Assembly: GCA_963693315.1 (NCBI GenBank)
Contig: CAVNZG010001082.1
Coordinates: forward strand, 62,001 to 126,000
Length of the DNA: 64,000 nucleotides
Origin: Diogma glabrata
Lineage: Eukaryota; Arthropoda; Insecta; Diptera; Cylindrotomidae
Direction of reading: 5' to 3'
The notes beneath the pieces are model-generated. The model made no database searches. It was not told where the DNA came from and saw nothing but the letters and a program-made list of their open reading frames with translations. Both the position numbers and the translations under genes were made by a program. Shown piece by piece: positions 56,320 through 64,000 of this stretch (its first letter is position 1; each line of letters begins with the position of its first letter).

Positions 56320-57775
56320 AATTGATAAACCGAAAGTTGGGATGTAGAACTATTGTGAAGCGTACTAAATGTTTATGTACCAAGTGTCATCCAATTCGAT
56401 TATCAGATACAGATGTTATTGAGCTTCCAAAAAAACAGGTGCTCGGAGGCCGCCCTACCACTTTGTTCACTGTCGCTAAAAAACTAATCAGTTCCTTGCC
56501 CTACATATTTGCATCTTTTTCCAAAGTGTCATCAAAATTCATTCACGAACGAATTTTGAATGCTCCCAACAAACATTGAAACAATAAACAGGTGTTCGGA
56601 AGGCCCCCTCCACTTATCCCAATATTGTCCAAAAACTAATCAGTTTGTTGTCATTTAGTCTCCATCTTTTTTCAAAGTGTCATTAAAATTGATTAATGAA
56701 TGAAGCCTGTATGCTCCCAACAAACTTTAAAAAGAAAATGTGAAAAGTCAGCAGTTGTGTGGTAGACCCTCCGCCACTTTAATCAATGTTGGCCAAATGA
56801 TGATAGTTATCTTCTCACACTAATTGAATCCTTTCCCATAGGTTTCATCATAATCGCTTCATTATTGTAGGCTGTAGTGTGCATAAAGACACTGAAAAAA
56901 CTTCAAAAAATCAAAAAAAACAAATTTTTACCGGAAGCGAAAAACCGGAATATGGGATACAGAAATGTTGTAAACCATACTAAATGCTTATCTGCCAAGT
57001 TTCATCTAATTCTATTATCCGGTACAGATGTTATTGAGCTTTCAAAAAATCAGGTGTATGGGACACCCCCACCACTTTGTTCACTATCGCTCAAAAACTA
57101 ATCAGTTCTTTGCCATACATATTTGCATCTTTTTTCAAAGTGTAATCAAAATCCATTCACGAACGAATGCCGTATGCTTCCAACAATCATAAAAACATGG
57201 TGAAAAAAACCACCTGCTGTATGGTGGACCCCAACCCTTTATAAAATGTACTCAGAAAGCTGATAAAATCTTGCTCATGTTACTTGAAAGCTTTTACTAA
57301 CGTTTCATGAAAATCGATCGGTAATGGTAGGTACAGTAGGGCTACAGTAAACACCTGAAAAATTTTAACCGGAAGTGACAAACCGAAAGTTGATATGCAG
57401 AAATATTGGAAACAGTACTAAAACATCATATATCAAGTTTTCATAAGATCATAAGCCGGTATAAGAAGTTATTGAACATTTAAACTTAGAGATGTTCGGG
57501 CGACCCCCCGCCATTTTGTCCAATTATAAAATGAATCAAGATCTTCCATGTTCAAGTGAAATTGGATCGTTTGCCAAAGTTTCATCAAGATCCTATGCAG
57601 GAATGTCACGTACCTACCCACCCACCCACACACAGACGTACACCAAAATTTTTATTGGCTATTTAGATAGAGAATGGTCCAAAAATAAGAAAAAACAAAA
57701 TTTGGGGTATGTAAGATTTTTTTTTCTCGATAGATTGCATTACTTCACACAATTTAAAATTGGGGTGAAGTAAAA
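56320..57775 (+). repeat. internally repetitive element beta, copy 2
   Basis: Three diverged internal units start near 56340, 56943 and 57385 with AAGTTGGGATG.AGAA-like sequence. Each carries CATCCAATTCGATTATC, CAGATGTTATTGAGCTT and CTAATCAGTTC-type blocks. The end (TTTTTATTGGCTATTTAGAT, TTCACACAATTTAAAATTGG) matches the left end of 15520-17110 in reverse orientation. Confidence 0.65.
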
Positions 57776-57889
57776 AATGTACCAAAAACGTAATAATCAC
57801 AAAATGTAAACAAAATATACAATTTTGACGTATGTCAAAGTTTTACACTTACAGTAGAGTCTGTCTGCCATCAACCGGAAAACATCTGT

Positions 57890-59665
57890 AAAAATATGGA
57901 GGGGCTGAAATCTCACAGCTCTGAGATATCAAGACTTCGGTCTGGGTTAAGGGATTTTGATATAGTTTTCGGCAAAAAACTTTTATGAGCACATGGTTTT
58001 TAGTTTTGGGCAGCGATGTATATCAAACATAACTCTTTGTTAAATTACAAGTATTTTTTATCTCTGTTTAAAAATTTATTACAAAACTAACACGAAACAT
58101 CAATACGTTGCCGGAAAATTATAATCAAAATTCCAAAAATATTGTTAAATTAAATAAAATCAAACTTTTTCAAAATTCCAAAAATATTCCAAAAATTAGA
58201 ATAAAATCAAATATTTAAACTTTTTCTAAATTCCGATAATATTCCAAAAATTCTTAAAAATTCAAACTTTTCCAAAATTCTAAAAATATTGCAAAAATTA
58301 TTACACAATCAAAAATTAAAACTTTTTTCAAAATGCCATAAATTATAATAAAATCAAAAATTTAAAATTTTTAAAATTCTAAAAATATTCCAAAAATTCT
58401 TACAAAATCAAAAAATGAAACTTTTTTCAAAATTCTAAATATATATAAATATAAAATTCAAAAATTCTATTTTTTTCAAAATTCCAAAAATATTGCAAAA
58501 AAAAAATTATAACAAATCAAAAATTGAAACTTTTTTCAAAATTCCAAAAATATTCCAAAAATTAGAATGAAATCAAATATTTAAACTTTTTCTAAATTCC
58601 AATAATAATCTAAAAATTCTTGAAAATTCAAACTTTTTCCAAAATTCTAAAAATATTACAAAAATTATTACAAAATCAAAAATTGAAAATTTTTTCAAAA
58701 TTCCAAAAATTATAATAAAATCAAAAATTAAAAATTTTTCAAAATTCTAAAAATATTGCAAAAATTCTTACAAAATCAAAAATTAAAACTTTTTCCGAAA
58801 TTCTAAAAATATTGCAAAAATTATTACAAAATCAAAAATACAAACTTTTTCAAAATTCCAAAAATATTTCAAAAACTATAACAAATTCAAAAATGTCCAT
58901 GTCCAATTTCATTTTCAATTACATTTACGTCATAAAAACAGCTACATTTTTTTCCAAAAAATGGGCGAAAAAAATAAATGAAATCATTTTTTGACACACT
59001 TGACATTATTTTTTGACAAACTTATAATGCCATAATTCTCAATAATAATAATAAAATTTCATTTCAAACAAACAATTTTATTTTTTGCCAAAAAATTGGG
59101 TAAAAAAATAAATAAAAATCTTTCTTTTGACACACTTGACAACATTTTTTTGACAAACTTATAATGCCATAATTCTCAATAATAATAATAAAATTTCATT
59201 TCAAACAAACAGTTTTATTTTTTTCCAAAAAATTAGGTAAAAAAATAAATAAAAATCTTTCTTTTCACATACTTGACAACATTGTTTTGACAAACTTATA
59301 ATGCAATAATCTAGTTTTTGATCTCACATACCAATCCCGACTATCAAGATTTCTCCAAATTTAATGTTCCTACTCGTAATCACTTAAAATGAACGTTTTT
59401 TAAGCCAAAAATATAAAAATTTGCTATTTTTGACACACATAATGATTTTTTTGACACACTTCCGGTACAGTTATTGAGCACAGCGTCTTTTGGAACCTGT
59501 TCCTTGAGTAAACCTATTTTTAGAAAAAAAAATTTTTGATTTCCTTCCAGCGGTTTTCAGTAGGTCCTAAAACGTCGAGAAATTCCAGAAAAAGTGGGGG
59601 AAAGAATTTCACTTTTGGCTCATGAATGTAATACTTAGGTCTTTCAGAACGAAGTAATACAAAAT
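57890..59665 (+). repeat. modular repeat alpha, copy 5 (most complete)
   Basis: All four modules are present in order: head (GGAGGGGCTGAAATCTCACA) to about 58125; AT-rich minisatellite to about 58895; about three satellite units (anchors near 58993, 59129 and 59266); and tail from about 59310 to GAAGTAATAC at 59665. There is no Transib-like terminus at either side and no coding sequence. Confidence 0.8.
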
Positions 59666-60584
59666 CTTTTGAAAATGCCTGGTATGGAGAGAGATTTCTG
59701 AAAAATACAGAGAGACCAATATATGAGGGATATATATTGAGGTCCATCACATTACAATTTTTTAATAAAAAGATTTTTATAAATATAATTGCACTGCACT
59801 GACAAAAAAAAATAATGTAATGACAACCTCATCTCGAAGTTGTCAGTTTATTGTTCAAACAAAGAAAAAATAGTTGCATCTCACCGTGATTGGGACCATA
59901 ACACGTTAACATTTTCCTGACAACAGAATGAGGTTTATTTATAAAATAAAGTGTACATCCAATGTAACAGTAGTTGATTAAAGTTAAAAGCTATTTCCAT
60001 TCAAAAATTTTCTTTGGCCTTATATTATGAGTTTTCCAGTTCAAAATTGAAGTATTTGAAATTAGTTGAACTATACTTAATTTTCACTTAAACATTACGT
60101 ACGGTAATTGTATAGTTGTTGAATGAATTTCTGAATGATTTTTGCCATATATGCTCCCGCGGCGAGGTTGAGACAACTGCATTTCGATTGGAAATAGAAC
60201 ATGTTTTTTTAGTGTGTGTAGCCAATGTTATAAATTCCAATTTTATTTTTGTTGTAATAAATTGAAAGTGTTTATGTTAATTTAATTTTAAAAAAATTTC
60301 TTCTGTTTATTGTATTTCTCTTTAAAAAAAAGAATTTCGATAAACGAACCATGTGATGGATGGATGCCACGGCGATATTCTATTAATTTAAATAAATAGA
60401 GATATCAAAAGATTTGAAAAAACAAAGGTGGATTCTGTGTTTGTAAATTGTGGCTACTGTCATATACGCGCTCCATTGCAGTCGATATAGGTTTTAGGCG
60501 CGCTATACACTTGACCTAAGCTATGCGAACTATGCCAACTATGTTTTTTGTATATATAACGTAATCAAATGGATGACTATACAC
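59666..60584. other. no recognisable gene
   Basis: AT-rich sequence with no motif that I can support. Confidence 0.4.
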
Positions 60585-60775
60585 TTTTTTTTTGAAGTTA
60601 TACTTCTTTGCGCTCGTTGTAAATATTTTGATGGGGTGTTAATCGAGAAACCGCGTCACGCTTGTTTAAGTTATAATTTAACCTTTATGCTGTATGGTAA
60701 TAAAGACGAAATTAGTAAATCAACCTTATGCTGTATGGTAATAAAGACGAAATTACTAAATCAATCATATTTTAT
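60585..60775. repeat. small dispersed repeat with a 41-base tandem duplication
   Basis: GAAGTTATACTTCTTTGCGC, ATTTTGATGGGGTGTTAATC and GAGAAACCGCGTCACGCTT resemble 16810-16885 in the beta element. The sequence ATGCTGTATGGTAATAAAGA occurs twice, 41 bases apart, near 60687 and 60728. Confidence 0.6.
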
Positions 60776-61188
60776 AATAATAAAACATTATTCGCTTAGT
60801 TATCTTTGATCAATTTTTTATTTCACTTTTCGGAATTATCATTAAAAGGAATAGTTAATGTATAATGTGACAAACAAATATGTTAAATTATTTTTTAACA
60901 AATACATATTTCTAATTTACAACAAATATGTTCTTATGGTTTGCAATTATATAAAATATGTACATATTTCTATGCATTAGCACCAATACGATACATTTAA
61001 GCATTGCTTATATATGATTAAACAAACCTGCTTGCATTAGCAGAACTGCCCTCACATGTTCCAAAAATTGGAAATTGACGTTTCTTTTCCTCTTCTTAGA
61101 AACATTGATTAACCAAGAATTTGCATTGGAACCTTAGTACCGAAGAAAAAGATTATGAACAATATCAAAGCTACAGGTTTAAAGTGTT

Positions 61189-61764
61189 TTACTTATTGAG
61201 TGAAATATGCTTCGCCATTACTTTCAAAACTATTATTGTTATTGCAAGGGATCTATAAAATATATGCAAATATGTTAACAAATGGTGTGATTTGACTGTT
61301 TTAATAATAATATATAAGTCTGAATTTACAAATGAAATCAGTCTTATTATTATTTTTTCCAATTTTTGTTTTAAGTTGTGGGAAGGAATGTCGAAATAAG
61401 ACGATGACCATAAAGCGATATAACCCATTAAACGAAAATATTCACTAAAAATGGTGGTATTTTTTGACCGGCCGGCGTATGCATCAATGTAGTAGAGTAT
61501 TGCAGACAATCGATAATAGTATATTAAGAAACTAGTTTCATAATCGACGATTTTATCGCACGCAATCTGTTTAGAAAACGACCCGCGCAGCGGGGAGTTT
61601 TCTAAAGGATAAGTGCGATAAAACGTCTTATGAAACGAGTTTTTTATACTATTTTTTCTATTTTGCATTTTTTGTCTTGAAATTTTAAAAAAATTTTTAT
61701 GTTTTAATGTTTTAAAGAAAATTTCTAAAAATTTCAATTCAAAATAGTAAGCTCTGCGTTTCAT
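61189..61764 (-). CDS. hypothetical ORF, 191 residues, doubtful
   Basis: The longest single-copy open frame in this part of the window. The N-terminal 60 residues are Lys/Phe-rich and AT-driven. The middle part translates a large hairpin (61515-61655). The C-terminal half (FRLMGYIALWSSSYFDIPSH, then LKQKLEKIIIRLISF) is more protein-like. There is no recognisable domain, signal peptide or splice structure. It may be the coding remnant of an unknown element or chance. Confidence 0.2.
   Translation of the reverse strand: MKRRAYYFELKFLEIFFKTLKHKNFFKISRQKMQNRKNSIKNSFHKTFYRTYPLENSPLRGSFSKQIACDKIVDYETSFLIYYYRLSAILYYIDAYAGRSKNTTIFSEYFRLMGYIALWSSSYFDIPSHNLKQKLEKIIIRLISFVNSDLYIIIKTVKSHHLLTYLHIFYRSLAITIIVLKVMAKHISLNK
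61515..61655. repeat. hairpin element with GC-rich tip
   Basis: Arms of about 65 bases are near-complementary: AGTATATTAAGAAACTAG / AACGAGTTTTTTATACT, CGACGATTTTATCGCAC / GTGCGATAAAACGTC, TTTAGAAAACGACCCGC / GCGGGGAGTTTTCTAAA. The tip is GCGCAGCGGGG. It resembles the hairpins at 27158-27276 and 55211-55343 in design but not in sequence. Confidence 0.75.
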
Positions 61765-62023
61765 TATATTTCTATATATTTTTTTGTTGCAAAACTAGCT
61801 TTCATAAAATGTGTATTTTATTAAAATATAGTCAATTTGATATTTTGTTATTATTACTAATTATTTTAATTAATTAAAATATTTAACACTAATTTAGATT
61901 ATTTTTTATTAATTAATAAGAATAATTTTATTTATATAATTATTCGTTTTAACTTTCACTGACGTTTGTATGACCAATGTGACCAACCTTGAAAAACAAA
62001 ACTTTGCGTATCTTAATGAAGGC

Positions 62024-62053
62024 CATTTCGATACGCATTTGGGTATCGAAATG
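62024..62053. repeat. perfect short hairpin
   Basis: CATTTCGATAC and GTATCGAAATG pair perfectly around an 8-base loop. GCAAAATAGAAAAAATA at about 62070 is the reverse complement of TATTTTTTCTATTTTGC at about 61649, so the hairpin may be the terminus of an element spanning about 61650-62090. Confidence 0.6.
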
Positions 62054-62099
62054 ACTTTATTTTAGACGCAAAATAGAAAAAATATATTTGCAAATTGCA

Positions 62100-62659
62100 A
62101 TACGACCCTCTTCAGAACAGCAAAATTTCTGGATTGATAAATGATTATAAGTCTACATGAAATAGGACGCTAAACCAATAGCAATGAGCCAGTGTACCTA
62201 TTTTTTATGACGAGTACGGTGGTTTCGGAGTAAGTAATTGACAATTGTGACATCCAATAAACAAATATATTTACGCTCATCTAATTGTTCGTGACACATT
62301 GAATTATTTGAATTAAATCTTTGGAATAAAATTTTAACTTTTTTCTAACCTTAATCTTTTGCCATCTACATTTATAAAAATTATTTAATTATTATTTGTC
62401 TGTCAAATGTGTTTTAATTTTAACATACATTTAATATGTAAATTTATCTATAGCTTTAGAGACATTTACTTAATGGCTTTTGCTGACTGTAAAATGATAC
62501 TATTACATTTTTTTCAAACTTTTTATAAACATTTACTAATAAAATAAGTTAAATTAAATGACATTAAAAAAAACTATAGGAGAATTTACTCAAAAAAAAC
62601 AGTTTTCAACCACTTTATCTGGGAAGCACGGGCATCGCCGTGCGGGTACCTTCTAGTAA
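62100..62659. other. no recognisable gene
   Basis: AT-rich. Around 62220-62290 there is faint similarity to a LINE reverse-transcriptase tail (ATTGTGACATCCAATAAAC), suggesting a very old fragment on the minus strand. Confidence 0.3.
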
Positions 62660-62935
62660 TTAATAATTATTAGTTTTTTGAATAATATTTTTTTTTTCTT
62701 TTTGGATAATATTTTTTTTATTTTTTTGACTAAGAAAACTAAGAAAAATCGACGATTATACGTTCTTATACTTTTTGAATAATAATTTTTTTTTTGAAAA
62801 ATATTTTTTTTTTATTTATTTTTTGAATATGTTTTTTTTTTGCTTTTTTTTTGAACGATATTTTTTTTTTTTGTATTATATTTTTTTTTAGAATAATATT
62901 TTGGTTTTTTTTTAGTTATTTTTTTTTAATGTATC
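62660..62935. repeat. T-rich degenerate minisatellite
   Basis: Repeated TTTTTTGAATAATATTTTTT-like phrases with varying T-run lengths. Confidence 0.75.
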
Positions 62936-63018
62936 CTATCTGTCTGTCTGTGTGCGTGTGTGCGAGCGAATGGCCAAAGAAGTATAACTTCCACCGTCTG
63001 GTCCGACGCAGACCCTAC

Positions 63019-64000
63019 TTTTTTTTTTTAATAAAATGTGTTGTGTAATAGGGTTTAGAATATGTGTCACAACAACACATAAATACCTTTTAAGACCTAG
63101 GTCTAGACCTGGGTCCCACAACAACTGGCGTTCTAAGGTTTAGATTAACGCTTTTTTTGAACATCTGTGGGTTGAAGCCACCTGAGACTAAGTGTTCCGG
63201 CAAACTATTCCATTTGTACGCAGTTCGGACAAAGAAGTCTCTCTGCGATCTGCTAGTATGACAGCGCGGGATCTTTACCGTTTCACCGGTTGCGGCAGCC
63301 GATTGCCGAGTGGAACGGGGGTAAGAATAAGTTTGAGGCATGATGCCGCTGATTTCATCTGAGCACTGCTGATGACGATATTTGTAAAAAACAACGAGGT
63401 CAGCAACAGTGCGACGATGTTGTAGGGAATCCAGTTTTGATGTCAAAGTTCGATCACCCACAATTCGTATAGCTCGCTTTTGAACAGAGTCCAAGAGGGC
63501 CAAGATGGAAACAGAGGCAGCACCCCAAATTTGACAGCAGTACTCCATACAGGGACGAATATAGGACTTATAAACATGGAGCAATTGGTATGGAGTGAAA
63601 AATTTTTTGCATCTATTTAGGAGGCCGAGTTTTTTAGACACGCTTTTTGCCATCGCCATTACATGATCGTTCCAGAGTAGGTCATTTGAAACTGTGACAC
63701 CCAATAAATGAATGTTTTTACATTCACCTATTGGTTCATCACACATACTAAATAAAATATCTTTGGGGAACTCGGTCTTTAATCTGGAAACAATCAACAG
63801 CTGTGTTTTGGTAGAGTTGAAATTGACAAGGTTTTGGTCACCCCAGTCGGCGACTTTATTCAGCTCTTTGTTCACGTTTATGGCAGCGTCTCTCCGGGCA
63901 GGATTAATTCGTTCGTGCATTTTACCTTTTGAAGGAAGGGGCTCGAACGACTTGTGCAGAGTACTATCATCTGCAAAACTGTTTATTGGGTTGCTGGTGA
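63019..64000 (-). mobile_element. LINE of the same family as 29655-33165, 3' part
   Basis: The A tail is the T run at 63019-63029. The 3' UTR matches the intact copy (ATGTGTCACAACAACACATA). The element runs off the right edge, so its 5' state is unknown. It is inserted directly beside a dispersed repeat (about 62945-63018) that also occurs at 21545-21622. Confidence 0.9.
63090..64000 (-). CDS. LINE reverse transcriptase, C-terminal part (partial)
   Basis: Open from the right edge (SNPINSFADDSTLHKSFEPL, with the catalytic FADD box near 63976) to the stop at 63090. It aligns throughout with residues from about 672 to the end of the intact ORF: TKTQLLIVSR, LLGVTVSNDLLWNDH, YIRPCMEYCCQIWGAAS and LDSVQKRAIRIVGDR. 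The C-terminus is extended (GPRSRPRS) because a 12-base GTCTAGACCTGG-like duplication near 63100-63115 moves the stop. No frameshift is seen, so this copy may also be recent. Divergence is clearly above that of fresh duplicates. Confidence 0.9.
   Translation of the reverse strand, partial: TSNPINSFADDSTLHKSFEPLPSKGKMHERINPARRDAAINVNKELNKVADWGDQNLVNFNSTKTQLLIVSRLKTEFPKDILFSMCDEPIGECKNIHLLGVTVSNDLLWNDHVMAMAKSVSKKLGLLNRCKKFFTPYQLLHVYKSYIRPCMEYCCQIWGAASVSILALLDSVQKRAIRIVGDRTLTSKLDSLQHRRTVADLVVFYKYRHQQCSDEISGIMPQTYSYPRSTRQSAAATGETVKIPRCHTSRSQRDFFVRTAYKWNSLPEHLVSGGFNPQMFKKSVNLNLRTPVVVGPRSRPRS

Overview
The window looks like AT-rich intergenic or intronic DNA of an insect, and it is built almost entirely from transposons and tandem repeats. 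The grounds are metazoan splice sites, insect-type LINE, Ty3/gypsy, hAT and Transib relics, a tRNA-derived SINE, and the absence of operons, rRNA or CRISPR arrays. A fly is my best guess, but nothing here fixes the order. I could name no host gene. One small exon-like block (39591-39930, + strand) has a good acceptor, branch point and donor, and may be the first coding exon of a host gene whose introns hold the surrounding repeats.

Layout. 1-3.4 kb: on the minus strand, the 5' part of an LTR retrotransposon, with a tRNA-Lys-like primer binding site, an acidic 188-residue ORF and a gag-like ORF running off the left edge. 4.75-6.03 kb: first copy of a modular repeat called alpha here (head, AT-rich minisatellite, 140-bp satellite, tail). 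8.9-12.7 kb: an LTR-like block, a LINE fragment and a hAT-type non-autonomous element. 15.5-22.5 kb: repeat fragments, a SINE with a dimeric tRNA head and perfect target duplications, alpha copy 3 and a dead LINE. 27-34.7 kb: a TTTTA/TTTCA pentamer array, an intact single-ORF LINE (968 residues) and a 1.27-kb octamer array. 34.5-42.6 kb: internally deleted LINE derivatives, the candidate host exon and a decayed Ty3/gypsy pol. 42.8-51.2 kb: the most unusual structure. 51.7-55.7 kb: a hAT element with poly-G subterminal runs. 56.3-59.7 kb: another internally repeated element and alpha copy 5. 63.0-64.0 kb: 3' part of a second copy of the intact LINE family.

The central structure is an 8.4-kb element bounded by inverted termini that begin CACAATGG and match at 34 of 37 positions, with GGGCG beside each end (one extra C on the left). 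Inside it is a 4.7-kb palindrome. Both arms carry the C-terminal half of a Transib (RAG1-family) transposase with two small introns. The right arm is followed by 22 tandem units of a 140-bp satellite with higher-order organisation. After the palindrome formed, a LINE derivative entered only the left arm and a gypsy-type solo LTR entered only the right arm. Alpha copies elsewhere carry 1, 4 or 3 units of the same satellite, so the satellite appears to travel and expand as part of a transposon.

A second linked system is the LINE family. One copy is intact, one is partial, and at least three short copies share the same fusion of the 5' leader to the 3' UTR, as expected for a non-autonomous family that depends on the intact copy's enzyme.
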